64,000 nucleotides of DNA from Ferrimonas gelatinilytica (GCF_039544205.1 NZ_BAABLF010000006.1:186001-250000), one strand, 5' to 3'; shown: positions 9,110-17,581, numbered from the stretch's first letter. Numbers and translations are program-made. The notes: generated by a model from the sequence alone, not told the origin.

Positions 9110-11133
9110 GCAATAACACCCCCATCTGGCCGCAGCTGGAGGCTTATCTGGACAGCGGCTGGCTGCGCCCCCTGGATCTGGCCCTGGCCCGGTTGCTGCA
9201 ACAGCAGGTTCCCGACACCCCGGAGCCGGTGTTGCTGGCGGTGGTGCTGACCAGCCACCAGCTGGGACGTGGCCACCTCTGCCTGGACCTGGCGGCCGTG
9301 CTGGAGGCGCCGGACACCTTGCTGGCGTTGCCGCCACCGGGACGGCGCGCCGACAACCGGCCAACGGACTGGATCGCCGGGCTTACCCTGGCCCACTGGT
9401 GCCAGCTGCTGAGGGAAGCGGAAGTGGTGGATGAGGACGAAAACGGCCAGGCGCCGCTGGTGCTCTCCGGCCATCGACTCTATTTGCGGCGTTATTTCCG
9501 TTACGAGTGCGAGGTGGCAAGGGCGCTGTTGGCGTTACAGCGCCGCGAGTTTGCCCTGCCGGAGGATCTCAATGCGCGCCTGTCGGCGCTGTTTGCCCCC
9601 CTCAAGGACGAGGCCGAGCGCAGCGGTCGGGAGCCTCACTGGCAGAGTCTGGCGGCGGCGCTGGCGGCACGCAGTGGTCTGGCGGTGATCTCCGGGGGGC
9701 CCGGCACCGGCAAGACCACCACGGTGGTGCGCCTGCTGGCTCTGCTGCAGAGTCTCAAGCTGGATGCCCAGCGGGCCGCCGGTGAGGAGGCCACCGGGCT
9801 GCGGGTCCGTCTCGCTGCCCCCACCGGCAAGGCGGCGGCGAGGCTGTCGGAGTCGATGGCGGGCACCTTGGCGCAGATCCGTGCAGGCCGGGTGGCGGGG
9901 ATCGATGCCGAGGTTGGGGCGGTGATCCCCGCGGAGGTCGACACCCTGCACCGCCTGCTCGGCGCCCGCCCGGATACGCGCTTCTTTCGCCATCATGCCG
10001 ATAACCCCCTGCACCTCGACCTGTTGGTGGTGGATGAGGCTTCCATGGTGGATCTTGAGATGATGGCGGCGCTGCTCTCGGCGCTGCCGCCGACCGCCCG
10101 CCTGATCCTGCTGGGGGATAAGGATCAACTCGCCTCGGTGGAGGCGGGTGCGGTGCTGGGGGATCTTTGCCGTTATGCGGATGTGCCCCGTTACCAGGCC
10201 ACGACCTGGGCCTACCTGCATCAGGCCACCGGCTACGATCTTTCCGATTTCCAGGGCCCCGGCAGCGACATTGAACAGCAGATCCTGATGTTGAGAAAGT
10301 CCCACCGCTTCGGTGCGGATTCCGGGATCGGCACCCTGGCCCGGGCGGTGAATCGGGGCGAGGTGGGTAGGGTCAACGGTTGCTGGAGTGCGTTTGGGGA
10401 TATCGCCCGCCTGGATCTGAATTCGGTCCAGGACCCGGCTCTGTCCACTTTGGTGCTGGAGGGGACGGCTCAGGGACTGACCGGTACGCCCCGGGGCTAC
10501 CGGCACTACCTGACCGTGATGCAGCAGGGGTTGGACAACCATGGATGCGGCCCGGAAGGCGATGCCTGGGCCCGTTCGGTCCTTGAGGCGTTCGGCGAGT
10601 TTCAGCTGCTCTGCGCCGTTCGCGAGGGGCCCTGGGGCGTGGCCGGACTCAACCAAAGGGTGGCCGAAATACTGGCCTCCGCATCACTGATCCGGACCGA
10701 TCAGCCCTGGTTTGCCGGCCGGCCGGTGATGATGATGCGCAACGACTACGGCTTGAATCTGATGAACGGGGATATCGGGGTCTGCCTCCCATTCGCCGAT
10801 GGGGGGGGGCAGCCGGTACTCAGGGTGGTGTTCCCGATGCCCGATGGCAGCCTCAAGCGGGTGTTGCCCTCCCGGCTGACGGAGGTGGAAACCGTTTTTG
10901 CGATGACGGTGCACAAATCCCAGGGCAGTGAATTTGCCCACACGGCGCTGGTGCTGCCAGATCACCCCAACCCGGTGTTGACCCGGGAGCTGATCTATAC
11001 CGGGATCACCCGTGCCCGCAGCTGGTTTACCCTGCTGCTGCCGAGAGCGGACTTGCTTCCCTCGTCGGTGACCCGTCGAACCCACAGATCCAGCGGCCTG
11101 GCGCAGCGCCTGCTGGAGACGCGCCCCGGCTGA
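9106..11133 (+). CDS. recD: Exodeoxyribonuclease V alpha subunit RecD
   Basis: RecD is the fast 5'-3' helicase of RecBCD and regulates its switch at Chi. The 675-residue protein has a short N-terminal region of the RecC-contacting type, then a superfamily-1B helicase: Walker A GGPGTGKTTT with Lys203, motif Ia AAPTGKAAARL, motif II VVDEASMVDL, GDKDQLASVEAGAVLGD, and the late motifs FAMTVHKSQGSEF and ITRARSWFTL. Length is slightly above E. coli RecD (608). Start ATG overlaps the recB stop (ATGA), so the three subunits are translationally coupled. Nothing appears truncated. Confidence 0.96.
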   Translation: MSNNTPIWPQLEAYLDSGWLRPLDLALARLLQQQVPDTPEPVLLAVVLTSHQLGRGHLCLDLAAVLEAPDTLLALPPPGRRADNRPTDWIAGLTLAHWCQLLREAEVVDEDENGQAPLVLSGHRLYLRRYFRYECEVARALLALQRREFALPEDLNARLSALFAPLKDEAERSGREPHWQSLAAALAARSGLAVISGGPGTGKTTTVVRLLALLQSLKLDAQRAAGEEATGLRVRLAAPTGKAAARLSESMAGTLAQIRAGRVAGIDAEVGAVIPAEVDTLHRLLGARPDTRFFRHHADNPLHLDLLVVDEASMVDLEMMAALLSALPPTARLILLGDKDQLASVEAGAVLGDLCRYADVPRYQATTWAYLHQATGYDLSDFQGPGSDIEQQILMLRKSHRFGADSGIGTLARAVNRGEVGRVNGCWSAFGDIARLDLNSVQDPALSTLVLEGTAQGLTGTPRGYRHYLTVMQQGLDNHGCGPEGDAWARSVLEAFGEFQLLCAVREGPWGVAGLNQRVAEILASASLIRTDQPWFAGRPVMMMRNDYGLNLMNGDIGVCLPFADGGGQPVLRVVFPMPDGSLKRVLPSRLTEVETVFAMTVHKSQGSEFAHTALVLPDHPNPVLTRELIYTGITRARSWFTLLLPRADLLPSSVTRRTHRSSGLAQRLLETRPG

Positions 11134-11147
11134 CTGGAGCGTGTTGC

Positions 11148-11534
11148 TCAGCCAGCCCAGGCGCCGATGTAGAGGCCGCAGAGCAAGCCGAAGACCACCG
11201 TCAATGAGCGGGCGGGCGGGAGATCGCCGATGTAAAACAGGGGGTGCAGGATCCGGGTGAGCAGGAACAGCAGGGCGGCCGATGCCAGGGCCTCGAGGGA
11301 AGCGTCGCGCATGTGGGCCGCCAGCACGCAGGCCACGAAAAAGCCGAGTGCCTCCCAGGCGTTGCGTTGGGAAGCGCTGATCCTGTGGGCCCTGTCGCTT
11401 AAGCCCGCATCCTGAAGTCTGGGATGGTGCATATCCAGTCCACCCAGTTGCCTTTGCTTGTAGTAGCCGCCGTAGGCAGCCAGGAGGTAGGGCAGCAGGG
11501 CCAGGAGCAGCAGAACGAGAACGACCGTAGGCAT
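11148..11534 (-). CDS. MAPEG family membrane protein
   Basis: A 128-residue protein with four hydrophobic helices and the MAPEG (PF01124) signature pattern, including AHRISASQRNAWEALGFF, a near match to the conserved R-x-x-x-x-x-N-x-x-E motif after the first helix. MAPEG proteins are glutathione-transferase-like or eicosanoid-enzyme-like in eukaryotes; bacterial members mostly have no known substrate. ATG 11534 is preceded by AAGGAG, so the in-frame extension up to 11771 is rejected; that extension also contains a terminator hairpin. The gene converges on recD with a 14-base gap and has an unusual structured region upstream (11610-11745). Confidence 0.85.
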   Translation of the reverse strand: MPTVVLVLLLLALLPYLLAAYGGYYKQRQLGGLDMHHPRLQDAGLSDRAHRISASQRNAWEALGFFVACVLAAHMRDASLEALASAALLFLLTRILHPLFYIGDLPPARSLTVVFGLLCGLYIGAWAG

Positions 11535-11609
11535 GATGGACTCCTTGAGAGAGTGAGTCTTTGAGTCTAGCCCCGGCCCAGGTGGGAGCGTCATTGATAA
11601 CGCAGCCAA

Positions 11610-11745
11610 AAGAAAAATGCCGTAGCAACGGGCATTGCTACGGCACAAGATCGGTTTCGCCTTGATTCTGGTTTGACCGATGCGTTCCCCTAACGCCTCG
11701 GTGGGGGCGAATGGCGGCACAGTAGCGCAAAGCGCTCTCCCTGTC
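11610..11745 (-). ncRNA. Candidate structured RNA or attenuated leader upstream of the MAPEG gene
   Basis: Read on the minus strand, three hairpins occur in a row. The first is AGCGC-TTT-GCGCT (11736-11724). The second is a longer stem ACCGA-GCGTT / AACGC-TCGGT with an AGGGG loop (11702-11676). The last is a perfect 11-bp stem at 11645-11618 followed by TTTTTCTTTT, a textbook intrinsic terminator. The terminator lies 84 bases before the MAPEG start codon. I match it to no Rfam family that I know. It could be a free small RNA or a leader that aborts transcription into the MAPEG gene. No convincing promoter was identified. Structure is seen; function is inference. Confidence 0.45.
11616..11645 (-). 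terminator. Intrinsic terminator at the end of the RNA candidate
   Basis: Perfect 11-bp arms TGCCGTAGCAA / TTGCTACGGCA with a six-base loop, followed on the minus strand by a T-rich run. Confidence 0.8.
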
Positions 11746-11927
11746 TGTTGAATTGGTCGATTAGTGTTCAAAATTGGGTTCTATTTCACAAAGCCAGGCA
11801 GGATCTGTGGTCGACTCTAGGGTGGGGTGCGACCGACCAAAGCCAGTGAAAGGAGGCGAGGTCAGATGGGTTTTAAAGGGGAAAAACGGTATACTCAATT
11901 TTTCAGGTTTTGGCGTGATCGGATCGA

Positions 11928-12845
11928 ATGAATATTGATTTTCGGACCTTTTTTAAAGGGATGGCGATGGGAGCCGCGGATGTGGTACCCGGGGTTTCCG
12001 GGGGCACCATCGCCTTCATCAGCGGGATCTACGATCGCCTGGTGGAGAGCCTTCGCCGGATAAACCCGACCCTGTGGACGCGGGTTCGAAAGGAGGGGCT
12101 GGCGGCCAGCTGGCGTCATATCAACGGAACCTTCCTGCTGACGCTGTTTGCAGGGATACTGACCAGTATCCTTTCTCTGGCAAGACTGATCAGCTACCTG
12201 CTGATCGCACACCCCGTCCCCCTGTGGAGCTTCTTTTTCGGCCTTATCGCCATCTCTCTGGTGCACATCGCCCGACAGATCCCCGAGCACAGCCTGGGTA
12301 CGGCTGCGGCAGCGATGATGGGGTTTCTTCTGGCCTGGTTCCTGACTGTCAGCCATCCCCTGATGTTGGAGCCCACCGCCACCAACATCTTGCTTGGCGG
12401 CATGTTGGCGATCTGCGCCATGATCCTGCCGGGGATCTCCGGCAGTTTCATCCTTCTGCTGCTGGGCCTCTATGCTCCGGTGATCGGCGCGATCGATGAG
12501 CTGAATCTGACCCTACTGGCCCTGTTTGCCTGCGGTTGTGTTCTCGGATTGCTCAGTTTCTCCCACCTGCTCTCTTTCCTGCTCCACCGCTTCCGTGCCC
12601 TGACCCTGGCGGGATTGTGTGGCTTGATGCTGGGTACCCTTCACAAGGTATGGCCCTGGAAGGTTGCTCTGAGCACCCGTATCGACTCCAAGGGTCAGGA
12701 GGTCGCATTAACCGAGCAGGCCCTGTCCCCCTGGGGCTACGAGTCTTTGACCGGCCAGAGTGCTGAGCTGGCACTGGCGCTGATGGCGATGCTGTTCGGG
12801 GTCCTTCTGGTTCTGGGCCTGGAGCGTTATGCCGGCCAAGAGTGA
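11928..12845 (+). CDS. popT: DUF368 protein, PopT-type undecaprenyl-phosphate translocase
   Basis: A 305-residue polytopic membrane protein (about eight to nine helices) of the DUF368 family. The family mark is the N-terminal GAADVVPGVSGGTIAFI motif, repeated in part as MILPGISGSFILLLLG near residue 170. DUF368 proteins (PopT) have been shown to recycle undecaprenyl phosphate, the carrier lipid for peptidoglycan and surface glycans, back across the inner membrane. A TATACT element lies at 11890-11895, a plausible -10, but the -35 is weak. The last 17 bases overlap the next gene. Function is by family; the sequence gives no sign of decay. Confidence 0.88.
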   Translation: MNIDFRTFFKGMAMGAADVVPGVSGGTIAFISGIYDRLVESLRRINPTLWTRVRKEGLAASWRHINGTFLLTLFAGILTSILSLARLISYLLIAHPVPLWSFFFGLIAISLVHIARQIPEHSLGTAAAAMMGFLLAWFLTVSHPLMLEPTATNILLGGMLAICAMILPGISGSFILLLLGLYAPVIGAIDELNLTLLALFACGCVLGLLSFSHLLSFLLHRFRALTLAGLCGLMLGTLHKVWPWKVALSTRIDSKGQEVALTEQALSPWGYESLTGQSAELALALMAMLFGVLLVLGLERYAGQE

Positions 12846-13467
12846 ACCGGGCCCTGCGGGTAGGCCGGAAGAGGTGTCACTGCCGTACTCGCCCGCCTGT
12901 GACAGCAATAAGGGGCCGATCCTGTCGGTGTTGCGACAGGCGTTTTGCTCGGTGTCCCGAGTGCTGGAGATCGCCTCCGGCACCGGTCAGCATGGCGCTT
13001 ACTTTGCGGCTGAGCTGCCTCACCTGACCTGGCAGATGTCTGATCTGCCGTCCCATCAGGATCACCTGTTGCTGCGGCAACGACGATCCGGCTGTGACAA
13101 TCTGCTCGCACCTCGGGTACTGAACGTGGAGAGCATCCCTTGGGACAGGTTCGAGGTTGATGCGGTCTTCAGTGCCAACAGCTGTCACATTCTCTCCTGG
13201 CCCCAGGTCGAGCAGATGGTGGCGGGCGTTGGTCGCCTGCTTCGAGCCGGCGAGCCCTTCTGCCTTTATGGCCCCTTTCATGACGCCGGCAGAGCCACCT
13301 CGCTCTCTAATGCGCAGTTTGATCTGCAGCTCCGAAGCCGGGATCCCGCGATGGGGCTTCGTGACTACCAGTCGTTAGTGGCGCTGGCCTGGGAGCACAA
13401 CTTGACCCTGCAGCAGCGTCATGAGATGCCGGCCAATAACCTGCTTCTGGAGTTCCGCCATCTCTGA
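12829..13467 (+). CDS. DUF938 SAM-dependent methyltransferase-like protein
   Basis: A 212-residue protein of the DUF938 family (PF06080), a class I SAM-methyltransferase fold. The motif I equivalent is VLEIASGTGQHGAYFA (near residues 45-60), preceded by the family feature SPACDSNKGPIL. NSCHILSWPQVEQMVAG and FCLYGPFH follow as in other members. The substrate is unknown. It overlaps the DUF368 gene by 17 bases in another frame, so the two form an operon. It converges on the FemAB-like gene with only nine bases between the stops. Confidence 0.85.
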   Translation: MPAKSEPGPAGRPEEVSLPYSPACDSNKGPILSVLRQAFCSVSRVLEIASGTGQHGAYFAAELPHLTWQMSDLPSHQDHLLLRQRRSGCDNLLAPRVLNVESIPWDRFEVDAVFSANSCHILSWPQVEQMVAGVGRLLRAGEPFCLYGPFHDAGRATSLSNAQFDLQLRSRDPAMGLRDYQSLVALAWEHNLTLQQRHEMPANNLLLEFRHL

Positions 13468-13476
13468 CTCAGCCCA

Positions 13477-14628
13477 TCAGGGGTGACGAAATGGCAGCCG
13501 CTGACGCAATGCTGCCAAACGTTCCGCCTGTAGAATCCGCTCCCGCTGGCAGTAATCCGCGATCGCCGCTCGAAAGGCGGCGTGGCGCAGATCGCAGCTG
13601 CCGTGCACCCGCACCGGTTCAAAGCCCCGGCTGATCTTATGCTCTCCCTGTGCCCCGGGATCGAATCGGGCCAAACCCCGCTCGATACAGAACTGGATCC
13701 CCTGGTAGTAACAGAGCTCGAAATGGAGGTTGGGCAGGTGAGTCAGTTCCGACCAATAGCGTCCATAAAGGCAGCTTTGATCGTAAAAGAAGAGGGCGCT
13801 GGCGAGGATTTCATCGCCCCTCTCTGCCACGACCAGCATCAACTGCTCCGGCATGCTTTGTCCAATCTGGTGGAAGAATGTGGCGTTAAGGTAGCCCTCG
13901 TGACCGGATCGTTTCAGGTAAGTGCGCTGGTACCCGGCGAAAAAGGCGGCCCAGAGGCGGGGGGTGATCGCCTCTCCCGGCAGCCGCCGGATCGTTACCG
14001 ATTCGAGGCTTTGCCGCTCCTTGAGAATGTTCTTTCTCTTGCGTGCGGCAAGCGTGGCAAGAAACGCGTCGAAATCGCCATAACCACGGTTAAACCAGTG
14101 GTACTGGATCTCATCCCGATGCAGCCAGCCCAACTGCTCCAGTTGTTGATGAAGTTCTGGTTGGGCAAAGAGCAGCTGGTACCCGGAGCCACCCAGTTGA
14201 TCACAGCGCTGCTGCAGAGCTTGGGTGAGAAGGGGAATCATTTGCGTCGGGTCCTGGCCTTCTGCGATGCCCAGTCGCGGTCCGGTCACCGGGGTGAAGG
14301 GGATGGCGATCAGCAACTTGGGGTAGTAGTCCAACCCGTGCTCGGCGTAGGCGTCCGCCCAGGCCCAGTCAAACACGTATTCGCCGTAGGAGTGCGATTT
14401 GAGGTAGCAGGGGGCCACAGCGATGGGCGCTCCCTGCTGCTCCAGTAGCAGGTGCTGGGGCTGCCAGCCCTGTTGCGCACTGACGCTGCCACTTTGCTCC
14501 AAAGCAAGCAGGAACTCGTATCGGGCAAAAGGGTAGGGAGAGGCGTTGTCCGGTCCTGACGAGAAAAGCGCCCGCCATAGGGACGCAGGGATCGTAGAGA
14601 TGTCAGGACAGAAGCGGGCGGTGACCAT
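13477..14628 (-). CDS. FemAB/GNAT-like N-acyltransferase (PF04339 family)
   Basis: A 383-residue protein of the 'peptidogalycan biosynthesis' family PF04339, a double GNAT-fold group related to FemAB. Typical stretches are SPFARYEFLLALEQSG-like near the start (here YPFARYEFLLALEQSG), WAWADAYAEHGLDYYPKL, FTPVTGPRL, FLATLAARKRKNILKER, and near the end ELCYYQGIQFCIERGL followed by FDPGAQGEHKISRGFEPV. The cellular role of the family is not settled. ATG 14628 with a GGAG Shine-Dalgarno is preferred to a TTG seven codons upstream. No partner gene lies in an operon with it. Confidence 0.82.
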   Translation of the reverse strand: MVTARFCPDISTIPASLWRALFSSGPDNASPYPFARYEFLLALEQSGSVSAQQGWQPQHLLLEQQGAPIAVAPCYLKSHSYGEYVFDWAWADAYAEHGLDYYPKLLIAIPFTPVTGPRLGIAEGQDPTQMIPLLTQALQQRCDQLGGSGYQLLFAQPELHQQLEQLGWLHRDEIQYHWFNRGYGDFDAFLATLAARKRKNILKERQSLESVTIRRLPGEAITPRLWAAFFAGYQRTYLKRSGHEGYLNATFFHQIGQSMPEQLMLVVAERGDEILASALFFYDQSCLYGRYWSELTHLPNLHFELCYYQGIQFCIERGLARFDPGAQGEHKISRGFEPVRVHGSCDLRHAAFRAAIADYCQRERILQAERLAALRQRLPFRHP

Positions 14629-14985
14629 GGTGCTCCGGGTGTTTGGCAAGGTTGGCCCACCTTAGCATTTGCCTCTCGATTTTTGCAGGCGGCGGACGAC
14701 AGGGAGGTGTGGCATGGTGCTCGTTGAAGCATTGGACTTGCGGTGAGTAGACCACCAAGAGGAAACTTGCAAGCTGGTCATAAAGTGACCGCTTCGATAA
14801 CCGCCGACGGGCGGGACTCGATCCAGTTATCCACAGAGTTAATCCCAGAAAATGTGGGTAATTTCATACCGGCGTTTGAGTATCTATAAAGCTGAAAAAC
14901 GGCGGTAAATTGACGCGCCCCTTGCCGTGACATTGACTTGAAAGGCAGAATGGCCGACTAACTATTCATCCTAAGGAGCGGCAGT
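14629..14985. other. Intergenic region, FemAB-like / aspartoacylase genes
   Basis: A 357-base divergent intergenic region. It holds a perfect DnaA box (14827-14835), an inverted repeat GGTCA-N5-TGACC (14778-14792) and a TTGACT element at 14933-14938 without a clear -10. No gene was found. Confidence 0.5.
14827..14835 (+). promoter_or_regulatory. Consensus DnaA box
   Basis: TTATCCACA is the strict R1-type DnaA-binding sequence. Only this one is seen here and no AT-rich unwinding region or dnaA/dnaN genes are near, so it is not an origin. It may be chance or a DnaA regulatory site. Confidence 0.4.
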
Positions 14986-15873
14986 ATGTCCGACTATCAG
15001 GTGGCCGTCGTGGGCGGTACCCATGGCAATGAGTTTTCCGGGATCCAACTGGTGAAACAGTGGCAGAGGCGTCCTGAGGCCCTATCGCGGCCGGGCTTAC
15101 GAGTGGAGTCCCTCTGGGCTCATCCGCACGCCCATGAGGCCAACCGACGCTACCTGGATGCCGATCTGAACCGGCAGTTTACTCCCGCGTTGCTGGCGGA
15201 TCCGCTGCAGCGAAGTTACGAAGCGCTGCTGGCCAAAGCGCTGGATCAGCAACTGGGGCCAAAATCCTCACCAAAAACGGATCTCATCATCGACCTGCAC
15301 AACACCACCAGCGCCATGGGGCCGACGCTGATCCTGCTAGAGAGTGATGCCTGGGCCCGGCAATTGGCGGCTTACGTCAAGGCGGGCATGCCGGAAGCGG
15401 TCATTCTGCTGGAGGACAGTCAGCCGGCCAGTGACTGGGGGTACCTGTGCTCGATGGCCAAAAGGGGGGTGATGGTGGAGGTGGGACCGCAGCCGCAGTC
15501 GGTGCTCCGCCAGGGGATTCTCGATCAGATGGCCACCATGGTGGGGCTGATCCTGGATTTTGCCTCTGCACAGAGGCTCGGCGCTTTGCCGCCACTGCCT
15601 GACGAGGTGGAGGCGTTTCGCTACGTTGATACCCGGATGTTGCCGCTGGACGAGGCGGGTCGCCCTGTTGCCATGGTGGCAGAAAGCGTGGATGGAAAGG
15701 ATTTCCAACCCCTGGAGCCGGGCGCCGCGGTGTTTACCTATTTTGACGGGCGAACCGGTTACTTGGAGACAGACAGAACCCTCTATCCCCATTTCATTAA
15801 CGAGGCCGCCTACTACAACAGCCACGCCGCCTTTTCACTGGCGGAGAGGGTGGTGTTGAAGTTGTCCGAGTGA
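14986..15873 (+). CDS. Aspartoacylase
   Basis: A 295-residue zinc hydrolase of the AspA/AstE branch of the carboxypeptidase family. It should split N-acetyl-L-aspartate to aspartate and acetate (EC 3.5.1.15). The zinc motif GGTHGNE supplies His13 and Glu16; the third ligand is the His in LIIDLHNTTS. The substrate-binding stretch DADLNRQF and the catalytic-Glu region GVMVEVGPQ match true aspartoacylases rather than AstE. An AAGGAG Shine-Dalgarno supports ATG 14986. It is monocistronic by spacing. The window also encodes AstE, a paralogue, at 40.7 kb. Confidence 0.9.
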   Translation: MSDYQVAVVGGTHGNEFSGIQLVKQWQRRPEALSRPGLRVESLWAHPHAHEANRRYLDADLNRQFTPALLADPLQRSYEALLAKALDQQLGPKSSPKTDLIIDLHNTTSAMGPTLILLESDAWARQLAAYVKAGMPEAVILLEDSQPASDWGYLCSMAKRGVMVEVGPQPQSVLRQGILDQMATMVGLILDFASAQRLGALPPLPDEVEAFRYVDTRMLPLDEAGRPVAMVAESVDGKDFQPLEPGAAVFTYFDGRTGYLETDRTLYPHFINEAAYYNSHAAFSLAERVVLKLSE

Positions 15874-15900
15874 GCCCCGAGCCGTAGAAAGGGACCCGGA

Positions 15901-15921
15901 GCATCCCCTTTGAGGGGATGC
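15901..15921 (+). terminator. Hairpin downstream of the aspartoacylase gene
   Basis: Perfect 8-bp arms GCATCCCC / GGGGATGC with a five-base loop, 27 bases after the stop. No T run follows directly, so it may protect the mRNA end rather than terminate by itself. Confidence 0.45.
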
Positions 15922-15999
15922 AGGTGAGTGTTATTCGGGGCCCGGTGCCGGCTTTTTAGGCCTTTGAAATATCTCTACACATAAGTTAACGCTTCAGAT

Positions 16000-16028
16000 C
16001 TTGAAAAGGGCTTCCTCTGCCCCGATTA
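16000..16028 (+). promoter_or_regulatory. Sigma-32 heat-shock promoter of htpX
   Basis: CTTGAAA (16000-16006), 13 bases, then CCCCGATTA (16020-16028). This is close to the sigma-32 consensus CTTGAAA-N(13-15)-CCCCATNT. It lies 50 bases before the htpX start. E. coli htpX is a known heat-shock gene, so context and sequence agree. Confidence 0.75.
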
Positions 16029-16078
16029 TCCTTGGCAACGCAGTGTTAAATCACTGAAGTGCGAGTTTAGGAGAACAA

Positions 16079-16957
16079 ATGAAGCGCATTTTTCTGTTTT
16101 TAATGACCAACTTGGCGGTTGTCCTGGTGCTGGGCATCGTGCTGTCGGTGCTGACCTCCGTCCTGGGGATCCAAACCCACAGCACCGGCTACATGTTGGT
16201 TTTTGCCGCCATCTTCGGTTTTGGCGGGTCCCTGCTGTCGCTGCAGATGTCCAAATGGATGGCGAAAAAGTCCATGGGGTTGCAGGTGATTAAGCAGCCT
16301 CGTGATGAGACCGAAGCCTGGTTGATGGAAACCGTATCCCGTCAGGCTCAGCAGGCGGGCATCAAGATGCCGGAAGTGGCGATCTACTCGGCGCCGGAGA
16401 TGAACGCCTTTGCCACAGGGCCGAGCAAGAACAACTCCCTCGTTGCGGTCTCCACCGGCCTGCTCTATGGCATGAACCCAGACGAGGTGGAAGCGGTCCT
16501 GGCCCACGAGATCAGCCACGCCGCCAACGGCGATATGGTGACCATGGCCTTGATCCAGGGCGTGGTGAACACCTTTGTGATTTTCGCCGCCCGGATGATT
16601 GCCGGCCTGGTCTCCAACGTCCTGAACAACGGAGACGAGGAGGGGGGAGAAGATCCCAGCTACATGACGTATATGCTGGTTTCCTTTGTCCTGGAGATGG
16701 TGTTCGGGATCTTGGCGTCCATCATCGTGATGTACTTCTCCCGTCAGCGGGAGTTCAGGGCTGATGCCGGAGGCGCTTCTCTGGCAGGTCGGGAGAAGAT
16801 GATCGCGGCGCTGGAGCGCCTACGCCATGGACAAGAGAGTTCCATGCCGCAAAACATGGCTGCCTTCGGTATTAAGGGAAAAACCGCCATGTCCGAGCTG
16901 TTTCTGACCCACCCGCCGCTGGAGCAGCGTATCGATGCCCTGCGTCGCGGAGCCTAA
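16079..16957 (+). CDS. htpX: Membrane metalloprotease HtpX
   Basis: A 292-residue zinc protease of the inner membrane that degrades misfolded or damaged membrane proteins, alongside FtsH. The M48 active site AHEISHAANGD is present (His143, Glu144, His147), with the third zinc ligand expected in FRADAGGASL. Two helices at the N terminus and two after the active site give the usual topology. The product aligns closely with E. coli HtpX along its length (for example INAFATG-like NAFATGPSKNNSLVAVSTGL). The Shine-Dalgarno is AGGAG. A sigma-32-type promoter lies upstream and an intrinsic terminator downstream, so it is a single-gene unit. Confidence 0.96.
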   Translation: MKRIFLFLMTNLAVVLVLGIVLSVLTSVLGIQTHSTGYMLVFAAIFGFGGSLLSLQMSKWMAKKSMGLQVIKQPRDETEAWLMETVSRQAQQAGIKMPEVAIYSAPEMNAFATGPSKNNSLVAVSTGLLYGMNPDEVEAVLAHEISHAANGDMVTMALIQGVVNTFVIFAARMIAGLVSNVLNNGDEEGGEDPSYMTYMLVSFVLEMVFGILASIIVMYFSRQREFRADAGGASLAGREKMIAALERLRHGQESSMPQNMAAFGIKGKTAMSELFLTHPPLEQRIDALRRGA

Positions 16958-16987
16958 CGGCGCAAGTTAAACCAGTCAAAGTAGAGA

Positions 16988-17011
16988 GGCGGCCTAAGGC
17001 CGCCTTTTTTT
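16988..17011 (+). terminator. Rho-independent terminator of htpX
   Basis: GGCGGCC-TAA-GGCCGCC followed by seven T residues, 30 bases after the stop. Confidence 0.9.
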
Positions 17012-17224
17012 ATCGCGTTAAATTGTTTCCTGCACAGGCACTTAAGTCGCTGGTGACCTCTATACGCCGCCATTATTGGCTGCCACCCTCCCGACAATCC
17101 AGCAAATGTTCAGCACTTTCATGTCTTCTTGGGTTTCGCTGCTGGAACCTATTGAGATGCGTTGGGGATTGAACTAGGTTTGGGGGTGAGCAAAAAGTGG
17201 GCGCCGCCTGCCAATAGGAGAGCA

Positions 17225-17542
17225 ATGATGAAAAAATGGTTAATCTTGGTGTTGAGTCTCGGCTTTGCCGTCAGTGTGAGTGCGGCCGAGCTGTTGGCCG
17301 ACATGCATGCGGATATGGCGGGTTGTGAAGCTTGTCATGAAAATGGTGAACCCTCCAGCGACTTTGCCCATGAAAATGAGCAATGCGTCGCTTGCCACGG
17401 CAGTCTGAGCGAGCTGGAAGGGGCACAGCACAACGCCCACGATGGCATGCTGGTCTGTTCTGACTGCCATAATCCACACGAGCTGGAGGTTGGACAACAC
17501 CCAACCTGCGACAGTTGCCACGATGACGGGCGCACCCCTTAA
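17225..17542 (+). CDS. Small periplasmic tetraheme cytochrome c (CctA/Stc type), copy 1
   Basis: A 105-residue exported multiheme cytochrome. The signal peptide ends about residue 21 (VSVSA-AE). Four heme-binding motifs follow: CEACH, CVACH, CSDCH and CDSCH. The spacing and segments such as HDGMLVCSDCHNPHELEVGQ and CDSCHDDGRT match Shewanella small tetraheme cytochrome CctA/Stc almost step for step. In that group the protein shuttles electrons across the periplasm from the quinol side to Fe(III)/Mn(IV) or fumarate reductases. Two adjacent ATGs (17225, 17228) share the AGGAG site; 17228 has the better spacing. A paralogue lies 200 bases downstream, probably separately transcribed because of the hairpin between them. 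Confidence 0.92.
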   Translation: MMKKWLILVLSLGFAVSVSAAELLADMHADMAGCEACHENGEPSSDFAHENEQCVACHGSLSELEGAQHNAHDGMLVCSDCHNPHELEVGQHPTCDSCHDDGRTP

Positions 17543-17553
17543 GTGTTTCCCCA

Positions 17554-17581
17554 GCAGCCGATGGAGCCTTTCATCGGCTGC
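17554..17581 (+). terminator. Hairpin after cytochrome copy 1
   Basis: Perfect 10-bp arms GCAGCCGATG / CATCGGCTGC with an eight-base loop, 11 bases after the stop. There is no T run, so it may be a weak terminator or an mRNA-protecting stem. Confidence 0.55.

Noticed and set aside
11535..11771. N-terminal extension of the MAPEG protein
   Set aside because: It would run through a perfect terminator and three hairpins; ATG 11534 has an AAGGAG site and starts the membrane protein cleanly.
14827..14835. Replication origin
   Set aside because: A single DnaA box without clustered boxes, AT-rich region or dnaA neighbourhood.
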